Below are positions 22,777-30,704 of a DNA stretch of 64,000 nucleotides, piece by piece. Source of the stretch: Aureimonas sp. Leaf324 (GTDB lineage: Bacteria; Pseudomonadota; Alphaproteobacteria; Rhizobiales; Rhizobiaceae). Under the pieces are notes generated by a model, which did not search any database, was not told where the DNA came from, and worked only from the letters and a program-made list of their open reading frames with translations. The stretch is from positions 216,563 through 280,562 of the forward strand of contig NZ_LMOH01000001.1 in assembly GCF_001423245.1 (NCBI RefSeq), written 5' to 3'. Made by a program: the position numbers and the translations under genes. Every line of letters starts with the position of its first letter. Position 1 is the stretch's first letter.

Positions 22777-23673
22777 ATGATCTGGACCATTGCCGCCCTC
22801 TACCGTTTCGTGCCTGTTCCCGACCCGGCCGGCCTGCGCGAGGCGCTTCTTGATCTCTGTACCCGTGAAGCGATCTGCGGGACCATCCTGGTGGCACCGG
22901 AAGGGATCAACGGCACGATTGCCGGTGAGAGAGCCGGCGTCGATGCCATTCTCGATCGTCTCGACCGCGATTTCGGCATCCGCCGAGGCGAGGTCAAGTT
23001 CTCCGAGGCTGCGGAGCAGCCGTTCGCGCGCCTGCGCATCCGCGTGCGCCCGGAAATCATCACCATGCGCGCGCCGGAAGCCGATCCGACGCGGCAGGTC
23101 GGCACCTATGTCGAACCGGAGGACTGGAACGCGCTGATCAGCGATCCCGAAACGCTCGTCCTCGACACGCGCAATGTCTACGAGACCCGCGTCGGCACCT
23201 TCGACCATGCGGTAGACCCTCGCATCGAGAGCTTCACGGAGTTCAAGGATTTCGCCGAGCGTCAGCTCGATCCCGAGCGCCATCGCAGGATCGCGATGTT
23301 CTGTACCGGTGGAGTCCGCTGCGAGAAGGCGTCGAGCTACCTGCTCGCCCACGGCTTCGAGGACGTGCGGCACCTGAAGGGGGGCATCCTCAAGTATCTC
23401 GAGGTCGTTCCGGCGGACGAGAGCCTGTGGCAGGGGGACTGCTACGTCTTCGACAACCGCACGGCCGTCGGGTCGGCGGTGCAGCCGGCGGACTGGCAAT
23501 CCTGCTTCGGCTGCGGCAGCCCGCTCTCGCCCGACGATCGCGCCGATCCGCGATACGAGGACGGCGTATCGTGCCCGCATTGCGCGCCTGACCTGACCGA
23601 CGCGAGGCGCAATCGCCTGCGGATGCGACATGCGCAGATCATGGGTGTGGATAAGTTTAGCCGCGACGGTTAG
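22777..23673 (+). CDS. trhO: tRNA uridine(34) hydroxylase TrhO (YceA), rhodanese family
   Basis: Oxygen-dependent formation of 5-hydroxyuridine at tRNA wobble position 34, the precursor of cmo5U/mo5U. 298 aa: N-terminal UPF0176 domain (LVAPEGINGTIAG at 39-50), central rhodanese domain with the conserved pair in FCTGGVRCEKAS (C176 and C182), and a C-terminal cysteine-rich tail (SCFGCGSPL, SCPHC) that may bind zinc. Start ATG 22777 gives MIWTIAALYRF, the expected first strand. Confidence 0.94.
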   Translation: MIWTIAALYRFVPVPDPAGLREALLDLCTREAICGTILVAPEGINGTIAGERAGVDAILDRLDRDFGIRRGEVKFSEAAEQPFARLRIRVRPEIITMRAPEADPTRQVGTYVEPEDWNALISDPETLVLDTRNVYETRVGTFDHAVDPRIESFTEFKDFAERQLDPERHRRIAMFCTGGVRCEKASSYLLAHGFEDVRHLKGGILKYLEVVPADESLWQGDCYVFDNRTAVGSAVQPADWQSCFGCGSPLSPDDRADPRYEDGVSCPHCAPDLTDARRNRLRMRHAQIMGVDKFSRDG

Positions 23674-23705
23674 TCCGTCTTCACCGCATTGCAACATCTT
23701 CCGTA

Positions 23706-23719
23706 TTGAAACGTTTCAA
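23706..23719. promoter_or_regulatory. 14-base perfect palindrome, LacI-type operator-like
   Basis: TTGAAACGTTTCAA is a perfect palindrome with a central CG, the form of many LacI-family operators. It ends 30 bases before the GTG of the small exported protein gene, where a repressor could act. No LacI-family gene is in this window, so the regulator is unknown. Confidence 0.4.
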
Positions 23720-23749
23720 CCGCAATCGCTCCGCTGCTGGAGAATCGCC

Positions 23750-24148
23750 GTGCAAGCGTTTCGCAACCGCAAACTCCATCTTGCCGGTCTCGCAGGCGTC
23801 AGCCTGACGGCCTCCGCGCTCCTCATTCGCGAACTCGACGCCAGCGGACTGTACGGTCCCGTCGGGACGGCGAGCACGCTGATCGGCGATCTTCGCTCCA
23901 GCCTGCCGACCCCCCAGGCGGACGGCTCAATTCTCGAAGGGGTCGGGTTCGACGGTCACAAGGTGACCCTCGAATTCGTCGCCGACGAGCGGGTCGATCT
24001 CCACCTCCTGCGGGATAGCGAGCGCAGCGAGCGTTGCAGCCTCTGGTATTCCGCGTTCCGCCGCGGCGAAGTGCAGGAGGTCGAATACCGGTATCGTCAG
24101 GGCGGAGCGGCCTCTTCGGCGCACCTCAATTCGGCGATCTGCGGCTGA
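23750..24148 (+). CDS. Small exported protein of unknown function
   Basis: 132 aa. The N-terminus (MQAFRNRKLHLAGLAGVSLTASALLI) looks like a signal peptide or membrane anchor. The mature part is mixed charged with two cysteines (SERCSLWYS and SAICG) and a stretch EVQEVEYRYRQGG. I do not recognise the family. The start is a GTG at 23750 with GGAG seven bases upstream. A perfect palindrome lies just upstream. It converges on the helicase gene. Confidence 0.65.
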   Translation: MQAFRNRKLHLAGLAGVSLTASALLIRELDASGLYGPVGTASTLIGDLRSSLPTPQADGSILEGVGFDGHKVTLEFVADERVDLHLLRDSERSERCSLWYSAFRRGEVQEVEYRYRQGGAASSAHLNSAICG

Positions 24149-24156
24149 GGGCCTGC

Positions 24157-24189
24157 GACACGGGGCGGAGGATCTCGCCGCCCGGTGTC
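24157..24189. terminator. Bidirectional terminator-like hairpin between convergent genes
   Basis: GACACGGGGCGG (24157-24168) pairs with CCGCCCGGTGTC (24178-24189), one mismatch in 12, in the 65 base gap between the small exported protein and the helicase stop. No long T run on either side. Confidence 0.5.
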
Positions 24190-24213
24190 AGTTTCGCGTC
24201 TGCGGCGGACCGA

Positions 24214-26037
24214 TCAGTCCGCGCGACGAGGCTTCCCGGGACGGCTTGGCTTGCCGCCGCCTTTTCCGGGACCCTTGGCACCGAACTTCGGCGGACCCCT
24301 GCGCGGGGCATCGCTGTCCGCCTGCCGCGCAAAGGCCTTCTGTGCGCGAGGCGGGCGTCCGCCGTTGCCGCCGTCGCGATCGCGACCGGCGGGGGGAGCG
24401 CCGCCTTCCATTCGGGTCACGGTGATATCGTCGTCGCTGCCCTGCGCGGCCGAGGCGAATCGCTCTGCGGCGTCGGCGCGGATCTCGACCTTCGTTTCCT
24501 TGTCGAAGATGCGGATCGCGCCGATATCTTCGCGCGTGACCTTGCCGCGGCGGCAAAGGAGCGGCAACAGCCATTTCGGGTCGGCATTGTTGCGACGCCC
24601 GATGTCGAGGTGGAACCAGACAGCCGGTCCGATCGCATGGCGAGCGCCGCCTTCTTCACGCTCCCCGTCCCGGCGGCTGCGCGGCTCGGCGTTGGCCTTG
24701 CGGCCCGCCTTGTCGTCGCGGCCCGGACCCGGATCGTAGATGTCCTCGGGCGCCGGCAGCTTCTGGCGATAGAGCCGCGCGAAGGCGGACGCGATCTCCA
24801 TCGGCGAGAAGCGTTCGACGAGGACGCCCGCGGTCGCGAGATCGTCGTCGCCCGCTTCCTCGGTGAACAGCGGGTCGGTCAGCAGCCGGTCGCGGTCGAG
24901 CGCGCGGATCTCGTCGGCCGACGGCGGAGCGCTCCAGACCGGGCGGATTTTCGCGTCCGTCAGCAGGCGATCGGCCTTGCGGCGCTTCGACAGCGGCACG
25001 AGCAAGACCGAGACGCCCTTGCGGCCGGCGCGTCCCGTGCGCCCGCTCCGATGCTGAAGCGTTTCGGCATCGTTCGGCAGTTCGGCGTGGATCACGAGCC
25101 CGAGGTTCGGCAGGTCGATGCCGCGCGCCGCGACGTCGGTCGCGACGCACACGCGCGAGCGGCCGTCACGCAGCGCCTGGAGAGCCTGATTGCGCTCCGC
25201 CTGACCGAGTTCGCCCGAGAGCGACACGGCGCCGAACCCGCGGTCGAGAAGACCGGTGTGGAGGTGGCGGACCTGCTCGCGCGTGTTGCAGAAGACGATC
25301 GCGGTCGGCGACTCGGCCTGACGCAGGAGATTGACGACCGCGTGCTCGACCTCGGTCGGCGCGACACGGATGGCGCGGTACTCGATGTCCGAATGGCTGG
25401 AACTCTGGTTGGCGACCTCGATGCGCAGCGCATTCGTCTGGTATCGCTTGGTCAGCGCGACGATCGGCTTGGGCAGGGTGGCCGAGAACAGCAGCGTTCG
25501 CCGCTCCGCCGGGGTCGCCTCGAGAATGAATTCGAGATCCTCGCGGAAGCCGAGGTTCAGCATCTCGTCGGCTTCGTCGAGGACTGCGACCTGCAGGTCC
25601 TGCGTCCGCAGATTGCCGCGCTCCAGATGGTCGCGCAGGCGGCCCGGCGTACCCACCACGAGGTGCGCGCCGCGGAACAGCGCCTTCTGCTCGGTCCGGG
25701 CATCCATGCCGCCGACGCAGGTCACGATCCGGGCTCCCGCATCGGCGAACAGCCAGCGGAGTTCGTCGCTCACCTGAAGAGCCAGTTCGCGCGTCGGCGC
25801 AATGATCAAGCCGAGCGGATTGCCGGCCTCGCCGAGCGTGTCTCGTCCCTCCAGAAGCGTCTGACCCATGGCAAGGCCGTAGGCGACCGTCTTGCCCGAG
25901 CCGGTCTGCGCGGAGACGAGAAGATCGCGGCTGTCCGCGGCGGCTTCGACCACGCTCTTCTGGACAGGGGTGGGGTCCTTGTAGTCGCGGCCTTCGAGGG
26001 CGCGAGCGAGAGCCGGATGAATGGGGGGAAAGGCCAA
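24214..26037 (-). CDS. DEAD-box ATP-dependent RNA helicase with DbpA-type RNA-binding domain
   Basis: 607 aa RNA helicase of the DeaD/CsdA group, acting in ribosome assembly, cold adaptation and mRNA decay. Motifs in order: Q motif near 24-30 (PTPVQK), motif I AQTGSGKT (43-50), PTRELALQ, VGTPGRL, DEAD (VLDEADEML), FSATLP, then ATDVAARGID and HRSGRTGRAGRKG in the second RecA domain. A DbpA RNA-binding domain follows (FHLDIGRRNNADPKWLLPLLC), and the tail is an RG/PG-rich disordered segment. The start is a TTG at 26037 preceded by AAGGA. A 203 base stretch upstream could be a structured leader. Confidence 0.93.
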   Translation of the reverse strand: MAFPPIHPALARALEGRDYKDPTPVQKSVVEAAADSRDLLVSAQTGSGKTVAYGLAMGQTLLEGRDTLGEAGNPLGLIIAPTRELALQVSDELRWLFADAGARIVTCVGGMDARTEQKALFRGAHLVVGTPGRLRDHLERGNLRTQDLQVAVLDEADEMLNLGFREDLEFILEATPAERRTLLFSATLPKPIVALTKRYQTNALRIEVANQSSSHSDIEYRAIRVAPTEVEHAVVNLLRQAESPTAIVFCNTREQVRHLHTGLLDRGFGAVSLSGELGQAERNQALQALRDGRSRVCVATDVAARGIDLPNLGLVIHAELPNDAETLQHRSGRTGRAGRKGVSVLLVPLSKRRKADRLLTDAKIRPVWSAPPSADEIRALDRDRLLTDPLFTEEAGDDDLATAGVLVERFSPMEIASAFARLYRQKLPAPEDIYDPGPGRDDKAGRKANAEPRSRRDGEREEGGARHAIGPAVWFHLDIGRRNNADPKWLLPLLCRRGKVTREDIGAIRIFDKETKVEIRADAAERFASAAQGSDDDITVTRMEGGAPPAGRDRDGGNGGRPPRAQKAFARQADSDAPRRGPPKFGAKGPGKGGGKPSRPGKPRRAD

Positions 26038-26160
26038 GCGGATCGTCCTTGGAGTGTTCGGCCCTTGCGGGCGCGGCCCTCGCGTCGGATGCGATGCCGA
26101 AAGGAAACAAGGCCCATGTTGCCGGATGGAACGGCCGCCGACGGGCATGCAACAGAAGAA

Positions 26161-26229
26161 ACGGCGGTCTGCGAATGCAGGACCACCGTTGTGTTCGAAA
26201 GAGTCATAAGCCTTTCGCGCCGTAAAGGC
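26161..26229. promoter_or_regulatory. Two hairpins upstream of the helicase gene
   Basis: The 203 bases between the small membrane protein stop and the helicase start hold two inverted repeats: ACGGCGGTC/GACCACCGT (26161-26189, one mismatch) and GCCTTT/AAAGGC (26210-26229). The second could terminate the upstream gene on the minus strand. The first lies in the presumed helicase leader, where deaD-type genes often carry regulatory structure. Nothing else is visible here. Confidence 0.3.
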
Positions 26230-26240
26230 GAGGGGGCCGC

Positions 26241-26537
26241 TCAGTCGTCGGCGACCTTGCGTCGGCGGCGGCGTCCCCACTTCACGTCGGCCCTTCGACG
26301 CCAGCGGCGCACGAAGGCGAGATCGATCGAAAGGATCAGGAGGCCGAGCGGCAGCATCCAGATTCCGAAGACGGGCAGGAAGGCCAGGAACCCGCCGATG
26401 ATGAAGCCGATTCCGACCGCCATTCGCGCCGCGCGGTTGGCGGGCAGCCGGAACTTGCGTCCGAGGATGTGGACCGTGTGCCCGCGAAGCCGGAAGAACT
26501 CGCGCCGTTTCGCTGCCGTTTCCTGCACGCTGCCCAT
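26241..26537 (-). CDS. Small membrane protein (PGPGW-like)
   Basis: 98 aa with a basic N-terminal part, two closely spaced transmembrane segments (about 37-54 and 57-72: MAVGIGFIIGGFLAFLPV and WMLPLGLLILSIDLAFV) and a very Arg/Lys-rich C-terminus (RRWRRRADVKWGRRRRRK). The hairpin of two helices joined by a short FGIW turn resembles the small PGPGW transmembrane family, but the exact motif is absent. Function unknown. The ATG at 26537 follows a plausible site; an upstream in-frame start would add residues with no conserved look. Confidence 0.7.
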   Translation of the reverse strand: MGSVQETAAKRREFFRLRGHTVHILGRKFRLPANRAARMAVGIGFIIGGFLAFLPVFGIWMLPLGLLILSIDLAFVRRWRRRADVKWGRRRRRKVADD

Positions 26538-26648
26538 ACGCCCTTGCCTGATCCGCCGATGCGGAGGATGTGATGCCGAAGGGCGTGACGGACAACCTCG
26601 TTCGAACCGAGGCGGGCAAGATTTTTTCGCCGAAAATGCCAGACCCAC

Positions 26649-26677
26649 TTGGCAAACCGCGAACCCGTGGGTATACG
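26649..26677 (+). promoter_or_regulatory. Probable sigma70-type promoter of tRNA-Asn
   Basis: TTGGCA (26649-26654), 17 bases, TATACG (26672-26677), placed 25 bases before the tRNA 5' end. Confidence 0.55.
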
Positions 26678-26702
26678 CACCCTCGTTCGCAGGGCGAACT
26701 TT

Positions 26703-26777
26703 TCCCCGGTAGCTCAGTGGTAGAGCAATCGACTGTTAATCGATCGGTCGCTGGTTCGAATCCGGCCCGGGGAGCCA
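26703..26777 (+). tRNA. tRNA-Asn (GTT)
   Basis: 75 nt cloverleaf. Acceptor TCCCCGG pairs with CCGGGGA, discriminator G, CCA encoded. D arm GCTC...GAGC, anticodon stem ATCGA/TCGAT with loop CTGTTAA giving anticodon GTT, T arm GCTGG-TTCGAAT-CCGGC. Decodes AAC/AAU. Confidence 0.97.
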
Positions 26778-26813
26778 CAAATCATCTTGAAATGCTGATC
26801 GTCGAGACGTCCG

Positions 26814-26831
26814 GTTGCCTGTGATGGCAAC
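26814..26831 (+). terminator. Weak hairpin downstream of tRNA-Asn
   Basis: GTTGCC (26814-26819) and GGCAAC (26826-26831) form a six base-pair stem with a six base loop, 37 bases past the tRNA. No T run follows, so it is a weak candidate. Confidence 0.3.
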
Positions 26832-26898
26832 AGGGAGAGCGGCAGGCTGTTGTTCGCCTCGCCGCTCAGTTCGCAAAGGTCATTGCGGTACGACGCCG

Positions 26899-27057
26899 TC
26901 AGAACGCGTGGCGGTTCTGGCGGAAGCGCCCGGAGTCGATCTCGCGCTCGCGACGCTCGAGGTCGGCCAGCGACGTCGACTCGTTCAGGTAGGCGAGGGC
27001 GCGTTCTTCATGTGACGGGGCGCGAAGCGCGGCACGCAGGCGACGGGTGATGCTCAT
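26899..27057 (-). CDS. DUF3563 family small protein
   Basis: 52 aa. The sequence SHEERALAYLNESTSLADLERREREID matches the DUF3563 pattern, a short helical protein of unknown function common in Rhizobiales and other Proteobacteria. The ribosome site GGAGA lies nine bases before the ATG. It diverges from the 41 aa membrane protein gene across 246 bases that contain strong inverted repeats. Confidence 0.82.
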   Translation of the reverse strand: MSITRRLRAALRAPSHEERALAYLNESTSLADLERREREIDSGRFRQNRHAF

Positions 27058-27124
27058 TGTCTTGTCTCCAGTTGGTGTTGACAAGATCAAGATGGCTGTC
27101 GATACGGCGTATTGCAATGCAACA

Positions 27125-27201
27125 TGACGCAAGGCCGCTATGCGAGTCGTGCAACCCCCGTGGGGAATTGCCCGGTGACGCAAACAATTTGCGTCAAATT
27201 G
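27125..27201. promoter_or_regulatory. Cluster of TGACGCAA half-sites and overlapping inverted repeats
   Basis: TGACGCAAA (27176-27184) and its exact reverse complement TTTGCGTCA (27188-27196) are separated by CAA. A second inverted repeat, CAATTTG/CAAATTG (27185-27201), overlaps the first. A third TGACGCAA half-site lies at 27125-27132. The cluster is between two divergent small genes, so it could be a shared operator or an alternative RNA hairpin. No matching regulator is recognised. Confidence 0.45.
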
Positions 27202-27303
27202 TCTGCTTCCCGCAAATCCGGGATTGCCAGAAATCCCATGTTCCATACACTCGGCAGCAACGGACGTTCCGATAAGAAGAACGCCAGGCGGAGGGGACGG
27301 GAC

Positions 27304-27429
27304 ATGACGAACCATACGAGAGAGCCGCTCAGTGCTGCGCGCGGCATGACGCTGGGGTGCCTCTTGTCCAGCGTGATCTGGTTGGCCGGGCTGAACATCG
27401 TGTTGCTCGGCGGCAACTTCAGCTTCTAG
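27304..27429 (+). CDS. 41 aa single-span membrane protein
   Basis: A 41 aa ORF with a polar start (MTNHTREPLSAARG) and one hydrophobic segment (MTLGCLLSSVIWLAGLNIVLLGG). The ribosome site GGAGGGGAC is strong and well spaced, the best evidence that it is real. No family recognised. Upstream lie the TGACGCAA inverted repeats. It converges on the response regulator gene with 27 bases between. Confidence 0.55.
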   Translation: MTNHTREPLSAARGMTLGCLLSSVIWLAGLNIVLLGGNFSF

Positions 27430-27456
27430 TCCACGGCGCTTCTCGAGTTCGCGCGT

Positions 27457-27831
27457 TCAGTTCGGCGGCGTCTGGCGGTCCGTCAGCGCCTGCAACGCCT
27501 CCATGACGCGCTCGAACTCCACCGGCTTGGCAAACACCGGCACGTCGCGAAAGCGCGCGGCAACGAGTGACGGATCGTAGGCCGTCAGAAACACGAACGG
27601 CACGCCGCGACGAACCAGATCGTAGGCGACGGGATAGCTCATCTCGCCAGCGAGATTGACGTCCATGAGCGCGGCGTCGATGTCCGGGATGCGGGCGATC
27701 AGGGCGATCGATTCCTCGATGGTCGCGGCCGGGCCGATGACGGTCGCGCCGGCATCCTCCAGCTTCTCGGCCAGGGGGCGGGCAATCAGGAAATCGTCTT
27801 CGACCAACAGGATCTGTTTATTCTGGAGCAT
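27457..27831 (-). CDS. Single-domain response regulator (receiver only)
   Basis: 124 aa CheY-like receiver with no output domain. Acidic pocket E11-D12-D13, phosphoacceptor D57 (ALMDVNL), T83 (FLTAYD) and K102 (VFAKPVE) are all in place, so it should be phosphorylated. Such stand-alone receivers in alphaproteobacteria act as phosphate relays or sinks for HWE/HisKA_2 kinases; no kinase is adjacent, so the partner is unknown. Confidence 0.93.
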   Translation of the reverse strand: MLQNKQILLVEDDFLIARPLAEKLEDAGATVIGPAATIEESIALIARIPDIDAALMDVNLAGEMSYPVAYDLVRRGVPFVFLTAYDPSLVAARFRDVPVFAKPVEFERVMEALQALTDRQTPPN

Positions 27832-27995
27832 GGGTCCGTCACGGGCTTGATGGTGGCAGAACGGCAGGGGTGCCGTGCCAAACGCATCCGGGCGTCAACG
27901 GTTCGACACATGACCTTCGATCGACGATTGGAAAGGCCGAAGCGCCGCGACGTCCAGCCATTCCGGGAACGGCCGTCAAATGGTGCGCTCGGGGC

Positions 27996-28024
27996 TTGCG
28001 CAAACGCCCGGCTCCACGTACCTA
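27996..28024 (+). promoter_or_regulatory. Candidate promoter of tRNA-Cys
   Basis: TTGCGC (27996-28001), 17 bases, TACCTA (28019-28024), 12 bases before the tRNA 5' end. Both hexamers are imperfect matches to consensus. Confidence 0.4.
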
Positions 28025-28036
28025 GCGCGCCGTTGA

Positions 28037-28110
28037 GGCCTCGTGGCGGAGTGGTGACGCAGAGGACTGCAAATCCTTGCACCCGGGTTCGATTCCCGGC
28101 GAGGCCTCCA
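28037..28110 (+). tRNA. tRNA-Cys (GCA)
   Basis: 74 nt cloverleaf. Acceptor GGCCTCG pairs with CGAGGCC, discriminator T as expected for Cys, CCA encoded. Anticodon stem GAGGA/TCCTT with loop CTGCAAA gives GCA; T arm CCGGG-TTCGATT-CCCGG. Decodes UGC/UGU. Confidence 0.97.
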
Positions 28111-28251
28111 GCACCGGACGTCCGGCTTCGGACGGCGTCGCTCCCCTCCGAAATCTCATTCGTCCGCTTTCCTTCGATGAGGGTGCTTCCGCTTGTCAGC
28201 CAGCGGGGCGGCGAATATGGGATGGGTCAAGCAATCGATCCGAGGCCTGAC

Positions 28252-28902
28252 ATGGATTTCGCTGCCGCCCGCGTGAAGATGGTGGACAACCAGATTCGCA
28301 CGACCGACGTGACGTCGCACGAGACGCTGCGCGCCTTCCTCAGCGTCCCGCGCGAGGCGTTCGTGCCCGACGAGCGCAAGCCGCTGGCCTACATCGATTC
28401 TGATATTCCGCTCGGCAATGGTCGCGCGCTGATTTCGCCGTCGCCGCTGGCCAAGCTGATCCAGCTGGCCGAAATCCTGCCACAGGACGTGGTGCTCGAT
28501 GTCGGTTGCGGCACGGGCTATTCGTCGGCCGTCCTTTCCCATCTCGCCAGCTCGATCGTCGCGCTGGAGGAGGATGCCGATCTCGCGGCCAAGGCAACCA
28601 AGGCCTTCGACGCGCTCGGGATCGTCAACGTCGCGGTGGTCACCGGCCCGCTGAAGGACGGCTGGGCGGGCGAGGCCCCCTACGACGTCATCGTCTTCGA
28701 GGGATCGGTCGAAGCGCTTCCGAAGGCGCATATCGACCAGCTGAAGGATCGCGGGCGCCTTGTCGTGGTCGAGCGGTCCGGCGCTTCCGGCATGGCGAAG
28801 CTCTACACGAAGGAGGACGGAATCATTTCCGACCGCTTCGCCTTCAACTGCCATATCCCGGCTCTTCCCGGCTTCGCCAAGCCGCGCGAATTCGTGTTCT
28901 GA
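28252..28902 (+). CDS. Protein-L-isoaspartate O-methyltransferase-like protein
   Basis: 216 aa Pcm-like methyltransferase. It starts with MDFAAARVKMVDNQIRTTDV, typical of the alphaproteobacterial copy found upstream of tolC; an in-frame ATG at 28222 is possible. SAM motif LDVGCGTGYSSAVL at about 82-95, then VVALEED-like acidic strand and YDVIVFEGSVEALP. Substrate specificity for isoaspartyl residues is assumed from the family; a second, more classical pcm lies at 49.4 kb. The order pcm-like, tolC, popZ, valS is conserved in relatives. Confidence 0.88.
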   Translation: MDFAAARVKMVDNQIRTTDVTSHETLRAFLSVPREAFVPDERKPLAYIDSDIPLGNGRALISPSPLAKLIQLAEILPQDVVLDVGCGTGYSSAVLSHLASSIVALEEDADLAAKATKAFDALGIVNVAVVTGPLKDGWAGEAPYDVIVFEGSVEALPKAHIDQLKDRGRLVVVERSGASGMAKLYTKEDGIISDRFAFNCHIPALPGFAKPREFVF

Positions 28903-28982
28903 CCCTTGGTGGCCAGCGCGGCTCAAGCCTGATGCGGCAGATTTTACATTCGCCAAGTGTTTGAGTCGCGCCACACCCGCCG

Positions 28983-29009
28983 TGCAAAACCGTCGGCCGC
29001 CGTTTTGCA
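28983..29009. promoter_or_regulatory. Inverted repeat between the Pcm-like gene and tolC
   Basis: TGCAAAAC (28983-28990) and GTTTTGCA (29002-29009) form a perfect eight base-pair repeat with an 11 base GC-rich spacer, 80 bases after the methyltransferase stop and 118 before the tolC start. It could be a weak terminator or an operator for tolC; the sequence does not decide. Confidence 0.35.
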
Positions 29010-29126
29010 GGCTGGCGTTTGGACGTCGTTCGGTACACATCCTACTCGATAAGGTTCGGGCGAGGTTCGTCTGGGCCTCTCGTGTGCCGGTGTGTTTGGC
29101 ATACGTCCGATTTCGGAGAATGCATC

Positions 29127-30542
29127 TTGCGCAAGAAGACGTGGATCCTGGCCTCCCTCTCGGCGCTTCTGATGGCGACGAGCGTCGATCTCGCCAGCGC
29201 CGAAACCCTCCGGGAAGCGCTGGCCAAGGCCTATTCGAACAGCCAGAGCCTCAATTCCGCTCGCGCCCAGCTGCGGGCGACCGACGAGAACGTGCCGCAG
29301 GCGCGCGCCGGACTCCGCCCGCGCGTGCAGGGTGTCGTGTCGACCCAGGGGTCGCGTTCGCGCACGACGTTCGGTGACGGACTGGAGACCCAGAAGCTTC
29401 GGTCCGGCGTGATCACGACCGGCATCCAAGTCAATCAGACGTTGTTCGACGGGTTTCAAACCCCGAACAACGTCAACGCCGCGCAGGCCCAGGTCCGCGC
29501 CTCGCAGAAGAACCTCGACAACACGGTGCAGGATACGCTCCTCGACACCGTGACCGTCTTCATGAACGTGCGCCGCGATCGCGAGGTCGCAGCCTTCCGC
29601 CGTCAGAGCCTCGCCTTCCTGAACGAACAGGTCCGCGCGGCGCAGGCGCGCTTCGACGTGGGCGAGGGCACGCGCACGGACGTCGCGCAGGCGCAGGCGC
29701 AGCAGGCGCTGGCGACCGCGCTTCTCAATACCGCGCTGTCCCAGGTGGCCAGCAGCGAAGCGCAGTATCTCGACGTCGTCGGCGATCCGCCGGGCAACCT
29801 CGAGGCCGGAACGCCGCCCAACCGCGGTGCGATCCCGTCCTCGGTCGGCGAGGCGGTGCGCGTCTCGCAGGAGCAGCACCCGGCGATCCAGGCGACAAAG
29901 TTCGCCGTCGATGCCGCCTCCTTCCAGGTGAAGTCCGCCGAAGGCGCGCGCCTGCCCACGCTGGCCGTCACCGGACAGATCGACAACGCCTACGCGCTGT
30001 CGGATCGCGATCCCAATCAGCTGCCCGGCGTCGACGTGAACACGCAGAACGAGGTATCCGGAACGGTCGGCGCGCAGCTGACCGTTCCGATCTACCAGGG
30101 CGGCCTCGTCGCCTCGCGCGTCCGTCAGGCCAAGGAAACGCTGTCGCAGCGCCGGATCGAGGTGGACAACGTCCGCGATCAGGTTCGCTCGGCGGTGGCG
30201 AGCGCCTGGGCTCAGCGCCAGGCGGCCGAGGCCAACGTGCAGGGCTATCGCGCCCAGGTCGCCGCTGCGCAGCTCGCGCTGAACGGTGTCGTGGAGGAGC
30301 GCAATGTCGGCCAGCGCACGACGCTCGACGTCCTGAACGCGCAGTCCGACGTGATCACCGCCCAGATCCTGCTGGCAGGCGCGCAGCGCGACACGATCGT
30401 TGCAGCCTACACGCTGGCCTCCGCGGTCGGCAGCCTGCTTCCCGACCGGCTCGCTCTGGAGGTCGACCGCTACGAGCCGGAAGAGCATTACCAGGCCGTG
30501 CAGGACAAGTGGTACGGTCTGCGGACGCCGGACGGCCGCTGA
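29127..30542 (+). CDS. tolC: TolC family type I secretion/efflux outer-membrane protein
   Basis: 471 aa outer-membrane channel for RND efflux and type I secretion. Signal peptide 1-25 (ending LASA), then two OEP repeats of helical hairpins: ETLREALAKAYSNSQSLNSARAQLRA and the second beginning at SVGEAVRVSQEQHPAIQATK. VNQTLFDGFQTPNN and LTVPIYQGGLVASRVRQAKE are the paired strand motifs of TolC. The start is a TTG at 29127, preceded by CGGAGA; it is the only codon that places the signal peptide at the N-terminus. The inner-membrane partners are not in the window. Confidence 0.93.
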   Translation: MRKKTWILASLSALLMATSVDLASAETLREALAKAYSNSQSLNSARAQLRATDENVPQARAGLRPRVQGVVSTQGSRSRTTFGDGLETQKLRSGVITTGIQVNQTLFDGFQTPNNVNAAQAQVRASQKNLDNTVQDTLLDTVTVFMNVRRDREVAAFRRQSLAFLNEQVRAAQARFDVGEGTRTDVAQAQAQQALATALLNTALSQVASSEAQYLDVVGDPPGNLEAGTPPNRGAIPSSVGEAVRVSQEQHPAIQATKFAVDAASFQVKSAEGARLPTLAVTGQIDNAYALSDRDPNQLPGVDVNTQNEVSGTVGAQLTVPIYQGGLVASRVRQAKETLSQRRIEVDNVRDQVRSAVASAWAQRQAAEANVQGYRAQVAAAQLALNGVVEERNVGQRTTLDVLNAQSDVITAQILLAGAQRDTIVAAYTLASAVGSLLPDRLALEVDRYEPEEHYQAVQDKWYGLRTPDGR

Positions 30543-30579
30543 CACACGGCGGCGTCATAAGCCGTCCCGCCCGATCGCA

Positions 30580-30594
30580 TTAAAAATTCGTTTA
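30580..30594. promoter_or_regulatory. Possible CtrA box upstream of popZ
   Basis: TTAA-N7-TTTA, one mismatch from the CtrA consensus TTAA-N7-TTAA, 110 bases before the popZ ATG in the 162 base gap after tolC. PopZ is a cell-pole organiser in alphaproteobacteria, so control by CtrA is plausible but unproven. Confidence 0.25.
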
Positions 30595-30704
30595 TAAACT
30601 GCCCTTCGGACGAACTTGGGATTCCTGCGCGGACACAAGCGGCGTACTCTCCCAGCAGATTCGCGTCGGGTGGCGGCCGCGGATCCAGATCGGGTACGGG
30701 TTTC

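Noticed and set aside
28035-28109. Alternative acceptor register GAGGCCT/AGGCCTC for tRNA-Cys
   Set aside because: It would misplace T8 and leave no CCA. The register GGCCTCG/CGAGGCC gives discriminator T and encoded CCA.
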